Shown: positions 19,403 through 29,163 of the stretch, in pieces
Layout of the letters: each line of letters begins with the position of its first letter
Numbering within the stretch: the stretch's first letter is position 1
NCBI RefSeq assembly: GCF_002088935.1
Contig: NZ_NCSS01000005.1
Span: 1 to 62,251, forward strand
DNA length: 62,251 nucleotides
From: Henriciella litoralis
GTDB lineage: Bacteria > Pseudomonadota > Alphaproteobacteria > Caulobacterales > Hyphomonadaceae
Direction: 5' to 3'
The notes under the pieces: generated by a model
Seen by the model: only the letters and a program-made list of their open reading frames with translations
What the model was told of the DNA's origin: nothing
Databases searched by the model: none
Position numbers and translations under genes: made by a program

Positions 19403-20131
19403 CTAGTCGGCCCAGAGCGCCTTCAGCAGATTGGACAGGTGATCAGCGCGCTCGACGATCGACCAGTGGCCTGTCTTGCTGTTGCGATGCAGAGGGATGC
19501 GAAGCCGGCTGCAGAAGCGCTCAGCGGTCTCGGTCGGCACGAAAGGGTCGTCATCCCCCCAGAAGACCAGCGCGCGAGATGGCAGACGGTCCAGCTCGTC
19601 CGTCCATTCGCTTGAGACATTCCGGGCCGAGCGGTAGAGGCGCAGAATCGCCTTGCGCATATCCGGGCTCCAGTGTGCAGTTTCATGCTTCGCCATTGCT
19701 GCGGGCATACCGGCAGCGGTAAGGGCGGCGGCAAGGCGTTTGCGCGGTGTTAGCGCCATGACCAGTTCACCCACGACTGGCGTCTGCCAGAGGCGTGCCG
19801 TGCGATGCCAATTATAGCTCGGTTCGGGCAAGGCGTTGGCCACGGCCCAGCTGCGTACAAGGTCCGGGCGGAGCATCGCGATGCGGGTGACGAGAATCGC
19901 GCCCCAGTCATGTCCGACAAGATCGACCTGAGCTCCATTTCGATGTTGCTCGATATAATCGATCAGCCAGTCGACATACGCCTCCTTTGTGGCGCTGAAC
20001 TTGGGCGGCAAAGGCGTGGAGAAGCCGGGCAGGGCGGGCGTCAGAAAGGTATCTGGCGGCAATGACAGGGCGCTTAGCAGCGGGTCCCACATGGCGGGCG
20101 TGTCGGGTACTCCGTGAATGAAAATCTTCAT
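19403..20131 (-). CDS. Alpha/beta hydrolase, Asp-nucleophile type
   Basis: 242-aa alpha/beta hydrolase. The nucleophile elbow reads GHDWGA (about residue 84), so the nucleophile is Asp rather than Ser, as in haloalkane dehalogenases and epoxide hydrolases. The oxyanion segment is HGVPDTP near residue 5, an acid follows in GDDDPF and the catalytic His in TGHW. The start at 20131 (MKIFIHG) has GGAGGG upstream; starting 24 bases earlier would add MRLEGPAD. It lies 87 bp upstream of the acyl-CoA dehydrogenase on the same strand. Confidence 0.85.
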   Translation of the reverse strand: MKIFIHGVPDTPAMWDPLLSALSLPPDTFLTPALPGFSTPLPPKFSATKEAYVDWLIDYIEQHRNGAQVDLVGHDWGAILVTRIAMLRPDLVRSWAVANALPEPSYNWHRTARLWQTPVVGELVMALTPRKRLAAALTAAGMPAAMAKHETAHWSPDMRKAILRLYRSARNVSSEWTDELDRLPSRALVFWGDDDPFVPTETAERFCSRLRIPLHRNSKTGHWSIVERADHLSNLLKALWAD

Positions 20132-20298
20132 ATCCGCTGGTCCCTCCAGTCGCATTCAATCAGGCTAGGAGCATAATTCTCAGAGCGCCAGAGATATTCT
20201 TGATTCCTTCATCGGTTTACGCCCGGTCAGACTTGCGGAAAACCGTGTTGCTGGCGCACAATGGAGCAAACAAACCTAGTCCTTCCGGGAGATACTTT

Positions 20299-21279
20299 AT
20301 GAAGACCGCAATCACCGAAATGTTCGGCATCGAGCACCCCATCATCCAGGGCGGGATGCACTATGTCGGCTTGGCAGAGATGGCTGCGGCTGTATCGAAT
20401 GCAGGCGGATTGGGCATTATCACGGCGCTGACGCAAAAGACGCCGGCCGACCTTGCCAATGAGATCGCCCGTTGCCGCGACATGACCGACAAGCCGTTTG
20501 GTGTGAACCTCACCTTCCTGCCTTCGGTGAATCCGCCGGACTATCCAGGCTATATCAAGGCGATCATCGAAGGCGGCGTGAAAGCCGTGGAGACCGCTGG
20601 TAACAATCCGGCACAGGTGCTGCCTGTTCTGAAGGATGCGGGCATCAACGTGATCCACAAATGCACCGCGGTCCGCCATGCGCTGAAAGCTCAATCGATT
20701 GGCTGTGATGCGGTCAGCGTTGATGGCTTCGAGTGCGGCGGTCACCCGGGCGAAGATGATGTGCCGAACATGATCCTTCTGCCGCGCGCGGCCGATGAGC
20801 TTGAGATTCCGTTTGTCTCATCTGGCGGTCAGGCCGATGGACGCAGCCTCGTCGCATCGCTCGCCATGGGCGCATCCGGCATGAATATGGGCACACGTTT
20901 CATCGCGACCAAGGAAGCCCCGGTGCACCAGAATGTGAAGGATGCGATTGTCGCGGCCAGCGAACTCGACACGCGTCTGGTGATGCGTCCGCTGCGCAAT
21001 ACAGAGCGCGTGATGAACAATGCTGGCGTTGAGCGTCTGCTGGAGAAGGAAAGGCGCCTCGGCTCGGACATCAAGTTTGAGGACATCATCGAAGAAGTCG
21101 CCGGCATCTATCCGAAGATCATGGTTGAGGGCGAAATGGATGCGGGCGCCTGGTCTTGCGGCATGGTTGCTGGCCTGATCCACGACATTCCAACCTGTAA
21201 GGAACTGATCGACCGGATCATGAATGAGGCTCATGAGATCATCGAGAGCCGTCTGCGCGGCTTCCTCGGAACCGCTTGA
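20299..21279 (+). CDS. Nitronate monooxygenase family protein
   Basis: 326-aa FMN-dependent TIM-barrel protein of the nitronate monooxygenase / enoyl-ACP reductase FabK-like group. It begins near QGGMHYVG, with the GGLGIITA loop, the ECGGHPGEDD segment (about residues 147-156) and the phosphate-binding GGQADGRSLVASLAMGASG region. Such enzymes oxidise nitronates, but annotation inside this family is often loose. The start at 20299 has a GGGA site; the ORF extends 99 bases upstream without family-like sequence. It is divergent from the hydrolase at 20131. Confidence 0.88.
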   Translation: MKTAITEMFGIEHPIIQGGMHYVGLAEMAAAVSNAGGLGIITALTQKTPADLANEIARCRDMTDKPFGVNLTFLPSVNPPDYPGYIKAIIEGGVKAVETAGNNPAQVLPVLKDAGINVIHKCTAVRHALKAQSIGCDAVSVDGFECGGHPGEDDVPNMILLPRAADELEIPFVSSGGQADGRSLVASLAMGASGMNMGTRFIATKEAPVHQNVKDAIVAASELDTRLVMRPLRNTERVMNNAGVERLLEKERRLGSDIKFEDIIEEVAGIYPKIMVEGEMDAGAWSCGMVAGLIHDIPTCKELIDRIMNEAHEIIESRLRGFLGTA

Positions 21280-21314
21280 TAGAGCTGTCAGCCTAAGTCA
21301 TTGAGGAAAGCGCC

Positions 21315-21665
21315 ATGAGCCTGTCAGTCGAAGAGCTGAGGCGACTGGCGCTTTCCCTGCCTTATGCCAGCGAGAAGTCGCACTTTGACCGGGCTGGCTT
21401 CCGCGTTGATGTTCCCAAGGGGAAGATGTTTTGCACCTTGCTAGAGGCGCAGGCGACGGCAAATGTCTTTTTAAGCGTTGATGAGCAGATGATGCTCGTC
21501 GGGGCCGAGCCCGGCATCTTTTCCAGAGTGCCCAATAAATGGGGCGAAAAGGGCGCAACAACGCTCGCCTTGGGCGCATGTGATCAGCCGACGGCGAAGT
21601 CTGCGCTCATCATGTCATGGCGTCATGCTGCGCCAGTGAAACTGCATGATGCTCTGGAGCAATAG
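21315..21665 (+). CDS. MmcQ/YjbR family protein
   Basis: 116-aa small protein of the MmcQ/YjbR (CyaY-like fold) family, recognised by LRRLALSLPYASEKSHFDRAG-type sequence at the N-terminus and the terminal WRHAAPVKLHDAL helix. These proteins are thought to bind DNA non-specifically; the function is unsettled. GAGGAAA precedes the ATG by six bases. It is probably cotranscribed with the preceding monooxygenase gene. Confidence 0.8.
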   Translation: MSLSVEELRRLALSLPYASEKSHFDRAGFRVDVPKGKMFCTLLEAQATANVFLSVDEQMMLVGAEPGIFSRVPNKWGEKGATTLALGACDQPTAKSALIMSWRHAAPVKLHDALEQ

Positions 21666-21671
21666 CCGGCT

Positions 21672-22115
21672 TTACTGCTCTCGGACCTGATCGACGCCGA
21701 GCCGGGCAAGTTCGTCGGCGCGTTCATTGCCTTCGTCGCCGGCATGGCCCTTCACCCAGACCCATTTGATGTCATGGCGCTCGCAGGCCGCCTCAAGCGC
21801 TTGCCATAGATCCTTGTTCTTTACGGGCTTCTTGGCCGCCGTTTTCCAGCCATTGCGCTTCCAGCCATGTATCCACTTGGTCAGGCCGTCCTTTACATAG
21901 GTCGAGTCCGTGTGAAGCGTGACCTTCGACGGGCGCTTTAGCGCATTCAGCGCTTCGATGGCGGCCATCAGCTCCATGCGATTATTGGTGGTGTCCGGTT
22001 CGCCGGCATATAGCTCACGGTAATGGTCGCCGGCCTTCATCACAGCGCCCCAGCCGCCCGGGCCGGGATTGCCGCTACAGGCGCCATCAGTCCATATTTC
22101 GATCAGCTTCGACAT
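21672..22115 (-). CDS. rnhA: Ribonuclease HI
   Basis: 147-aa RNase HI, which cleaves the RNA strand of RNA-DNA hybrids. All catalytic acids are visible: Asp in [14 protein letters not shown], Glu in NNRMELMAA, Asp in LHTDSTYV and Asp in GNERADELA, plus the His-bearing KGHAGDEG loop. It lies downstream of thrB and one membrane gene on the same strand, the usual alphaproteobacterial thrB-rnhA neighbourhood. Confidence 0.97.
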   Translation of the reverse strand: MSKLIEIWTDGACSGNPGPGGWGAVMKAGDHYRELYAGEPDTTNNRMELMAAIEALNALKRPSKVTLHTDSTYVKDGLTKWIHGWKRNGWKTAAKKPVKNKDLWQALEAACERHDIKWVWVKGHAGDEGNERADELARLGVDQVREQ

Positions 22116-22159
22116 GGTGAGGAGGGCTCCTGCGGTTTGCGTGGAAGGTCAAGCCAGCG

Positions 22160-22741
22160 TCAGAAAACGTCTGTGACATTATCGGTCATTTGCTGTCTTG
22201 GGCGCACAACTGCAAGGAAAAGGGCTGCGCAAATAAGGCCTGAGGTGGCGCCGATGGCTCCGCCGGTCAGAACTGCGCCCCAAAACGCGCTGCCGCCCAT
22301 GGTCAGGCCAAAAAAGCCTGTAGGGAGGCTCACCAATACCCCGCCCCAGATCGCGCCCCAGCGATAATAGACGACGTGCCGGGAAATGCCGCGTCCTGGA
22401 AAACGTCCGATCGAAAAGGCGAGAACCAGCCAGGTCACAGGGATGACGATGTAGAACACAAACCAGTTGAAGCACGCCATCATGACCGCGAGAAAACCGC
22501 CGGCCATGAAGCCGTCGCGTGAGGAAAACCCCACAGTGGAGACGCCCAGAATTGACGAGACCATGTTTACACTAACCGCCACAACCGCGCCGATGAGCGC
22601 CACGATAATTGAGGCTGCGACACCACAGAGCAGAGTTGCGAGCAGCACGCGGCGGATCTTTGGCCGCTCCTGATCGGCGTAGGCCGCCGGCTCGGATGGC
22701 TTGTTGTCGATGACGACGCCGTTCGGGCCAAATTCCGGCAT
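22160..22741 (-). CDS. Four-helix membrane protein, unknown function
   Basis: 193-aa protein with a soluble N-terminus of about 30 residues and four hydrophobic segments near residues 32-60, 75-110, 130-150 and 155-185. The ATG at 22741 is preferred because the longer frame would overlap thrB. It is inserted between thrB and rnhA, with gaps of 28 and 44 bases, so the three are probably one transcript. I do not recognise a family. Confidence 0.75.
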   Translation of the reverse strand: MPEFGPNGVVIDNKPSEPAAYADQERPKIRRVLLATLLCGVAASIIVALIGAVVAVSVNMVSSILGVSTVGFSSRDGFMAGGFLAVMMACFNWFVFYIVIPVTWLVLAFSIGRFPGRGISRHVVYYRWGAIWGGVLVSLPTGFFGLTMGGSAFWGAVLTGGAIGATSGLICAALFLAVVRPRQQMTDNVTDVF

Positions 22742-22769
22742 GATGTCAGGGCCTCTTTCTCCAGCTCGT

Positions 22770-23735
22770 TTATGCGCCGTAGTCGGCGGCGTTCTGCGCC
22801 TTGCGATGAAAGGCGAGTTTTGCGGCATATTCGAGCGGGTTTTTAGGCCTTACGAGGGCGTCGGCGGGTGTTTCCGTCCAGTCGACCAGGCGGGTCATGA
22901 AGAAGCGTAGCGCTGCGCCGCGGCAGAGCAGGGCAAGCGATTCGCGCTCGACAGCCTCGAGGGGGCGGACAGATTCGTAACCGGCAATCAGCGCCGCGCC
23001 CTTGGAATAATTATATTCGGCCCCGTCCTCGAAGGCCCAGGCATTGAGACAGATGGCAATGTCGTAGGCGAGGGCGTCTGTGCAGGCAAAATAGAAGTCG
23101 ATGGCGCCGGTGAACGTATCATGCAGGAAGAAAGCATTGTCGGGGAAGAGGTCCGCATGGATCGTCCCGCGAGGCATGGTACGGCTTTGCGGACGGGCAT
23201 TGGCAATGGCGGTAAGGTCTTCATTGATCAGGTCAGCCAGGCCTGACTGAAGTTCCTCGGCCGTTTCTGACCGGCCCTTCCAGAGACGCGGCCAGCTCGA
23301 CGGGCCAAGCGCATTGGCGCGGGTGAGTGGAAAGTCCGACAATGCCAGATGCATGCGGGCGAGGCCTTCGCCCAGAGAGCGGCATTGCGGAGCTGTCGGT
23401 CGCTTTGGTGAAAGCCCGTCGAGGAATGTCACAATAAGGGCTGGCTTGCCTTCCAGCGTCTGAAGGGCGGCCCCATCGCGCGCGGCGACCGGGGCCGGGC
23501 AGGGAAAGCCCTTGGTGTCGAGGTGCTGCTTGAGTTGAATGAAGTAAGGCAGATCGGCCGGGTCTGCCCGTCTCTCGAACAGGGTGAGGATGAACCGGCC
23601 GCGGTCGGTCTCAAGGTAATAGTTCGAATTCTCAACGCCCTCGGCGATGCCCTTGAAGGACCGGGCCTCGCCGAGATCATACTTGTCGAGAAACGCTTCG
23701 AGCGCCTCGTCGGAAACTGTCGTGTAAACCGCCAT
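22770..23735 (-). CDS. thrB: Homoserine kinase (APH-fold)
   Basis: 321-aa homoserine kinase of the choline-kinase/APH-like type used by alphaproteobacteria for threonine synthesis, not the GHMP type. It begins MAVYTTVSDEALEAFLDKYDLG. The Brenner-type catalytic loop GTIHADLFPDNAFF (about residues 183-196) and the metal-binding GAIDFYFAC are intact. It starts nine bases after the MFS transporter stop. Confidence 0.95.
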   Translation of the reverse strand: MAVYTTVSDEALEAFLDKYDLGEARSFKGIAEGVENSNYYLETDRGRFILTLFERRADPADLPYFIQLKQHLDTKGFPCPAPVAARDGAALQTLEGKPALIVTFLDGLSPKRPTAPQCRSLGEGLARMHLALSDFPLTRANALGPSSWPRLWKGRSETAEELQSGLADLINEDLTAIANARPQSRTMPRGTIHADLFPDNAFFLHDTFTGAIDFYFACTDALAYDIAICLNAWAFEDGAEYNYSKGAALIAGYESVRPLEAVERESLALLCRGAALRFFMTRLVDWTETPADALVRPKNPLEYAAKLAFHRKAQNAADYGA

Positions 23736-23744
23736 GGAGCGGCT

Positions 23745-25229
23745 TTAGGACGGTAGAGCAATCATGTCACGACGAAGCGTCTTGCCTGCGACGAGATAGT
23801 GCACCGATGCCCAGACATAGAGGCAGGCAAAGATCACAATGGCCAATTGAAGACCAGATGCATCCGCCTGCGCGCAAGCTTGCGCGGCGGCCTCTGACAA
23901 GTTGCTGGCGCCCTTACACACCTTGATCGAGAGATCGTCATTACCGATGCTGAGAATGCGTCCCTTGATGAAGCTCGACGTCGCGCCAGCGGCGGTCGGG
24001 CCGAAAGCAAGGCCAATCAAATTCACGAAGAAGAGCGCAATGGCGACGGACGTTGCCCGCATACGGCTGTCTACGACACCGCCAACCACGGCGTACATCG
24101 GGCCGAGGTAGAAGTAGTGCAGCAGGGCGGCCAGCATCAGCGGCGGCATGGTGAGCCACAGCGTGTCCTGCATGAAGCCAAACACATAGAGCGGCACAGA
24201 CGCCGTCATGCCGATGGCGGGCAACCAGGACAGGGCCTTCGGGATGCGCCTGGCCAGCTTGTCGGCGAGATAGCCAGACAGGAAGACGCCAGTCGCGCCA
24301 CAAAGCCCGAGGATCAGGCTGTAATAGACCGCAGCCTGCGTCAGGGTGAGTTCATGGATGCGGATAAAGTAAGCCGGGACAAAATGGCCGATGCCATAGC
24401 CGGCAAATGAGGCAATGCCTGCGCCGATGACGACGTGAATGAAGGTCGGCTTGCTCTTCAGTATGGAAAGAACTTCACCGAAGTTCGCTGCTTTCGGCTT
24501 CACAGCTTGTGGCGGATCGGTGTAGCCGCGCGGCGGATCTTTCATGGTAACGGCAAGTATGATCGCGAAAATAATGCCAGGTAAGCCGACCGCGAAGAAA
24601 GCGATTCTCCATCCTTCGAGCGATTGCCAGTCGATCATGTTTGCGATCGACGTCAGACCCCAGGACTGAAGCACGCCATAGACGTTGGAGCCGGTGACGT
24701 AGTCATTGATGGGGCCGCCGGCGAGACCCGCGATCATCGCCCCAAGCGGGACGCCGAGCGCGTAGATCGAGACGGCGGTCGCGCGGCTGGACGGCTTGAA
24801 ATAGTCAGCAATGAGGGACTGGGCTGGCGGTGTACAACCCGCTTCGCCAATACCCACGCCGATGCGCAGGATGAACAGCATGATGAAGCTTGTTGCCATG
24901 CCGCAAAGCACGGTCATCACGCTCCACAGGACGAGGGAGGTAATGATGATCCATTTGCGGCTAACCCGTTCGGCCACCCGCGCAATCGGGATGCCGAGTG
25001 TGACGTAAAGCAGCGCGAAAGCCAGGCCGCCGAGCAGGCCCATATGCCAGTCTTCGAGGTTCAGCGATTCCTTGATTGGATCGTTGAGGATGGCGAGAAT
25101 GGCACGGTCGATAAAGTTGAAAATGTAGACCAGAAGCAGGGAGCCGAGAATGTAGGCGCGGAAGCCTTTGCTGCCGAAGCCCTCATTTGGATCTGGCCCT
25201 GAAACTGTGCTCGTCGGCGCGAGTGCCAT
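23745..25229 (-). CDS. MFS transporter, spinster-like (paralogue 1)
   Basis: 494-aa major facilitator with about 12 transmembrane segments and the GVGIGEAGCTPPAQSLIADY segment (about residues 130-149) typical of the spinster-like MFS group common in Sphingomonadales and Hyphomonadaceae. The substrate is unknown. GGAGG precedes the ATG. It is closely related in layout to the transporter at 25441-26934, which suggests a local duplication. It leads into thrB. Confidence 0.9.
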   Translation of the reverse strand: MALAPTSTVSGPDPNEGFGSKGFRAYILGSLLLVYIFNFIDRAILAILNDPIKESLNLEDWHMGLLGGLAFALLYVTLGIPIARVAERVSRKWIIITSLVLWSVMTVLCGMATSFIMLFILRIGVGIGEAGCTPPAQSLIADYFKPSSRATAVSIYALGVPLGAMIAGLAGGPINDYVTGSNVYGVLQSWGLTSIANMIDWQSLEGWRIAFFAVGLPGIIFAIILAVTMKDPPRGYTDPPQAVKPKAANFGEVLSILKSKPTFIHVVIGAGIASFAGYGIGHFVPAYFIRIHELTLTQAAVYYSLILGLCGATGVFLSGYLADKLARRIPKALSWLPAIGMTASVPLYVFGFMQDTLWLTMPPLMLAALLHYFYLGPMYAVVGGVVDSRMRATSVAIALFFVNLIGLAFGPTAAGATSSFIKGRILSIGNDDLSIKVCKGASNLSEAAAQACAQADASGLQLAIVIFACLYVWASVHYLVAGKTLRRDMIALPS

Positions 25230-25375
25230 ATGCGGTATCCTCCGTCAAAACGGCCCCATCTCGTCACCGATGTGCGGCGAGGCTCTTCTGTTGTCAGCAA
25301 AGCAAATCGGGGGCGTCATGGCCAGAGTGAATCGACCCGCGACCCAAAGAAACTTCACATGTGAAATATTCAGGG

Positions 25376-25413
25376 CAAAAGAAAACCCGGGCCAGATTGA
25401 AGCTGGCCCGGGT
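25376..25413 (-). terminator. Intrinsic terminator of MFS paralogue 2
   Basis: A perfect 11-bp stem (25385-25395 with 25403-25413), read on the minus strand, is followed by TTTTCTTTT. It lies 28 bases after the stop of the upstream MFS gene, so the two transporters are probably separate transcription units. The rest of the 211-bp gap shows nothing else clear. Confidence 0.85.
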
Positions 25414-25440
25414 CTGGAAGTCTTTAGAGGTGGTCGGCGG

Positions 25441-26934
25441 TTAAACCACTGGTGACCACCTGTCCTTGATGAAGTGACGTCCGGCCATGAAGAAGCAGGC
25501 CGCTGCCAGAAGGAAGAAGCAGGCTGTCGCCGCCATGGATTTGCGCAGACCATTGCCATACGCGTCACACAAAGCGCCGCCGGTGGCATCTGTTGGGTCC
25601 ATCCCGGCACAGAGTTTAGGGTCAAACGTCTTGAACGCTTCGGTCAGACCGGCCGATGCAATTTCGTGGTTCATGAACATGTCAGACATCAGGCCCACGA
25701 AGAGCGGTCCGATGCCGTTACCGATAAGGCTGACGAGCAGCAGCAGGACGGCGATTGTGGTCGCGCGTGACCGCGGGCTCACAATGGACGTGCCGATCGA
25801 GTACTGCGCACCGAGATAGGAATAGTGGCAGAATGCGGCCAGCAGCCAGAGGCCGAAGGTGATCTCGATTGTCGGGGCGAAGAAGGCCGAGATGTAGGCT
25901 GGCACAGCGATCAGCAGACCGACCGCGGGAAGCCATGCGACAACGGCTGGGAACCGGTCCGTCAGTTTTTCGGACAGGAAGCCACCGGCGAAAGTTCCCC
26001 CTGCTGCAATAGCTGCGAGCGGCGCGCCATAATAGACGGCGGCATCGCGCACGCCGATATCATAAACGCGTTGCAGGAACGGCGCCTGGAACGTCTGAAG
26101 GCCATAGCCAACAAACGCGACCAGAGCGGCACCGATTGAGCCCCACCAGAAGGTTTTCTTGGCGCCAAACTCGCGGAAAGCCTCGAAGATACCAGCTTTC
26201 TCGGTTGTACGCGCGCTCGGTGGTTCCGTGTAGCCGCGCGGCGGCTCCTTGATGGTTAGCCAAAGGACGAGGGCGATGACCACACCAGGTGCACCGACAA
26301 CGATGAAGGCAATCCGCCAGCCACCAACCTGTGACCAGTCAATGCCGGAAAAGAGGCTGCCAAGGCCGATTGTGCCAAGCCAGGCTCCGAAGTCCTCACC
26401 CTGGATGCCGGCAATCATGCCGCCGAACACCTGCGCCAGAACACCGCCCAGCGTCACACCCATGGAATAGATACCGATGGCATTCGCCCGACTTTTCACC
26501 GGGAAATAATCGGTCAGGATCGAGTTAGCAGGCGGCGTACAGCCAGCCTCCCCAACGGCGACACCCACACGGAAAATGAGGAGCCAGATGAACCCGGCAG
26601 CGACACCGCAGAGCGCCGTCATGACGGACCAGATAATGATGCAGCATACGATCACCATCACGCGGTTGGACCGGTCAGCCCACATCGCAATCGGGATACC
26701 CATAATGGCGTAGAAGAGGGCAAAGGGTGGCCCCGAAAGGAACCCGAACTGGCCATCAGTCAGGCCGAATTCGTTGATGATTGGCTGTGCTACGACCGTG
26801 ATCAGCGTCCGGTCGATAAAGTTCAGCGTGTAGATCAGCATAAGGGCGATCAGAACGTAGAAGCGATAGCCTCTCGATCCGAAGCCCGTAATGTGCCCCT
26901 GATGGGCCTCAGCTGTAGCGCTCGCGTCGCTCAT
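25441..26934 (-). CDS. MFS transporter, spinster-like (paralogue 2)
   Basis: 497-aa paralogue of the neighbouring transporter, with the same FIDRTLI first-helix segment and GVAVGEAGCTPPANSILTDY motif. GAGGAGGAGAG lies in front of the ATG at 26934. Both paralogues have an extended loop before the final helix containing a short Cys-Lys/Cys-Ala segment. The substrate is unknown. Confidence 0.9.
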   Translation of the reverse strand: MSDASATAEAHQGHITGFGSRGYRFYVLIALMLIYTLNFIDRTLITVVAQPIINEFGLTDGQFGFLSGPPFALFYAIMGIPIAMWADRSNRVMVIVCCIIIWSVMTALCGVAAGFIWLLIFRVGVAVGEAGCTPPANSILTDYFPVKSRANAIGIYSMGVTLGGVLAQVFGGMIAGIQGEDFGAWLGTIGLGSLFSGIDWSQVGGWRIAFIVVGAPGVVIALVLWLTIKEPPRGYTEPPSARTTEKAGIFEAFREFGAKKTFWWGSIGAALVAFVGYGLQTFQAPFLQRVYDIGVRDAAVYYGAPLAAIAAGGTFAGGFLSEKLTDRFPAVVAWLPAVGLLIAVPAYISAFFAPTIEITFGLWLLAAFCHYSYLGAQYSIGTSIVSPRSRATTIAVLLLLVSLIGNGIGPLFVGLMSDMFMNHEIASAGLTEAFKTFDPKLCAGMDPTDATGGALCDAYGNGLRKSMAATACFFLLAAACFFMAGRHFIKDRWSPVV

Positions 26935-27074
26935 ATGATTCTCTCCTCCTCAACACCACTCATGGGTGCCTCCAGTTGGGTGTTGTTGACTATCATGACG
27001 TGTCTGGCAACCCCACATTTGCCAAGTTTCATGCCTCGCTTACCCATCCCGATTTCCCAAGTCCCGCAACAGGA

Positions 27075-28010
27075 TCAGCGAATCGCAACGGGATTGATGA
27101 TGGCTTGGACCGTTCCCTCCAGCTTGGGAACACCCAGGGAGAAGAAAAATTCCGTTACGTCATCGGCGGCGAGGTCTGCTGTCACCATGTTTTCAAGGAT
27201 GTAGACGCCGTTCTTGGCCAGTAGTGTCAGGTGAACATCGAAGGGCCGCGCCTCATTCTCGAACGGGATGGCTTCAACGGCCCAGGTGTCAGCGCCGATC
27301 GCGACGACGCCGAGGTCTGCGAGGTATTGTGCGCCTTCAACGCCGATGCCGGGCTCTGTCTGGGTGAGGGTTTCGCTATCAGCGGTCGCGGCCATGTAGC
27401 CGGTGTGAAACAGGACGACATCGCCCTTTTCGATGGTGACGCCGGCGAGCTTGGCCGCAGCCTCGATTTCAGCCTTGTTGAAGGCCGTTCCATCCGGGAC
27501 AGGATCTGCGTCGAGCGACTTGGTCATGTCGAGCAGGACACCGCGCGTAGCGATTGGTGGCAGGAGGTGGGTCCCAAACTGTGTGAGGCCCGCTGGTGTC
27601 ACGAATTCGGCGACAGGCACGCCATTATAGTATTCATGATCGATGCCCATATGGCCGAGACCGTCGATCTGGCTGCCGATGCCGACCCAGACGTCGACGA
27701 TGTCGTCATTGCCGACTGCCTTGTTCTCGCCCAGCGGCGCGCCAGAGCCATCCGAAAGCTGCAGCACCGTCACGTCATATTCGCGAGGGCCATAGGCGGG
27801 CGTATCGCGGCCAGTCACCATGCCGAGCGAATAGGTCTTGCCTTCAACAATCAATTTTGCCGCTTCGGCGGTCTTCTGCGGCGACAGATTAGCGACCGCG
27901 CCAAGCCGGTCGTCCGCGCCATATTTTGACGGGTGCCAGCTTTCGTCATCTTGTGCCAGGGCGGGCGTAGCCACTGCTGCCGCAGCGGCGATTCCAATGA
28001 GCCATTTCAT
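27075..28010 (-). CDS. Secreted cyclase-family (kynurenine formamidase-like) hydrolase
   Basis: 311-aa protein of the cyclase family (PF04199-type metal-dependent hydrolases) with a signal peptide at residues 1-19 (ALA-QD). The metal-binding segment reads GSQIDGLGHMG (about residues 108-118) instead of the common HxGTHxDxxxH, but Asp and His ligands remain. LFHTGY and the IGADTWAVE segment also fit the family. The start at 28010 has GGAGG nine bases upstream; the frame extends further but without a site. The substrate is unknown; related enzymes open amide or lactone rings. Confidence 0.82.
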   Translation of the reverse strand: MKWLIGIAAAAAVATPALAQDDESWHPSKYGADDRLGAVANLSPQKTAEAAKLIVEGKTYSLGMVTGRDTPAYGPREYDVTVLQLSDGSGAPLGENKAVGNDDIVDVWVGIGSQIDGLGHMGIDHEYYNGVPVAEFVTPAGLTQFGTHLLPPIATRGVLLDMTKSLDADPVPDGTAFNKAEIEAAAKLAGVTIEKGDVVLFHTGYMAATADSETLTQTEPGIGVEGAQYLADLGVVAIGADTWAVEAIPFENEARPFDVHLTLLAKNGVYILENMVTADLAADDVTEFFFSLGVPKLEGTVQAIINPVAIR

Positions 28011-28087
28011 CAATTGATCCTCCAGAGTTCTTTTTCTTTGAACAGTGGAGACCAATTACAGATGTGTCCAGAGACAAGCCCGGAGCC

Positions 28088-29062
28088 CTATCCCCGATTG
28101 TGAGGGGCGTCCCAGTTCATATCTGGCCCAGCCGGATAAATCCGGGTCGGGTTCACCATATCGTGGCTTTCATAATAATGGCGTTTGGCGTGCATCGCGT
28201 TCACGGTGTCCGAGATGCCCGGCCACTGATAAAGATCGCGGGCATAGGGCCAGAGATTTTCATAGTCGGCGATGCGCCGGATGTTGCACTTGAAGTGGCC
28301 GTGATAAACCAGATCGAACCGGTAGAGCGTCGTCCAGAGCCGCCAGTCTGCCTCGGTCGGCGTGTCGCCCGTCAGAAACCGCGAGTCTGCCAGAAGCCCG
28401 TCGAGCCAGTCGAGCGATTCGAAGAGCGGGTAGACCGCCTCCTCATACTTGTCCTGCGCGGTCGCGAAGCCTGCCTTGTAAACTCCATTGTTCACAGTGT
28501 TGTAGACGCGATCATTAATCTCGTCGATGCGATCACGCTGGGCTTCGGGATAGTAGTCGCCTTCTTTGGCGCCGCAGTCGTCGAAGGCCGAATTGAACAT
28601 GCGGAGAATTTCCGAGGACTCATTATTCACGATGGTGCCGGTCTTTGTATCCCACAGCGTTGGAACAGTGACCCGGCCGGTATAATGCGGATCGGCCCGC
28701 AGATAGACTTCGTACAGGAACTTCGATCCGAATAGCTTGTCACCCACAATGCCGTCAGGATCGTTAGCGAAGGTCCAGCCATTCTCGCCCATGAACCAGT
28801 GCGTGTAGGAGACATCGATCATGTCTTCCAGGCCCTTGAGCGAGCGCATGATCAGCGCGCGATGCGCCCATGGGCAGGCATAGGCGACGTAGAGATGATA
28901 GCGCCCAGGTTCAGCCTTGAAGCCGGCATCTCCACTGGGACCAGCGCTCCCGTCAGCGGTAATCCAGTTACGGAACTGGCTTTCGGAGCGTTTGAAGGCG
29001 CCGCCCGTCGAACTCGTATCATACCATTTATCTTGCCAGATGCCGTTATTGAGTAGGCCCAT
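28088..29062 (-). CDS. Glutathionyl-hydroquinone reductase (Xi-class GST)
   Basis: 324-aa enzyme of the YqjG/ECM4/PcpF-type Xi class, which removes glutathione from glutathionyl-hydroquinones. The catalytic Cys lies in YACPWAHRAL (about residue 61), and the C-terminal helical domain contains the family's RFDLVYHGHFKCN stretch. The start at 29062 (MGLLNNG) follows AGGAGA by seven bases. Full family length. Confidence 0.92.
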   Translation of the reverse strand: MGLLNNGIWQDKWYDTSSTGGAFKRSESQFRNWITADGSAGPSGDAGFKAEPGRYHLYVAYACPWAHRALIMRSLKGLEDMIDVSYTHWFMGENGWTFANDPDGIVGDKLFGSKFLYEVYLRADPHYTGRVTVPTLWDTKTGTIVNNESSEILRMFNSAFDDCGAKEGDYYPEAQRDRIDEINDRVYNTVNNGVYKAGFATAQDKYEEAVYPLFESLDWLDGLLADSRFLTGDTPTEADWRLWTTLYRFDLVYHGHFKCNIRRIADYENLWPYARDLYQWPGISDTVNAMHAKRHYYESHDMVNPTRIYPAGPDMNWDAPHNRG

Positions 29063-29163
29063 TCCAAGTCTCCTGAAATTGTGTTGCGCTTGCCATGGCA
29101 AGGCGGTCCAACTTCAAGCTAGATGACCGGCCGCGTGTTTCCAGCCGCTGTGCGGTATAGGAT

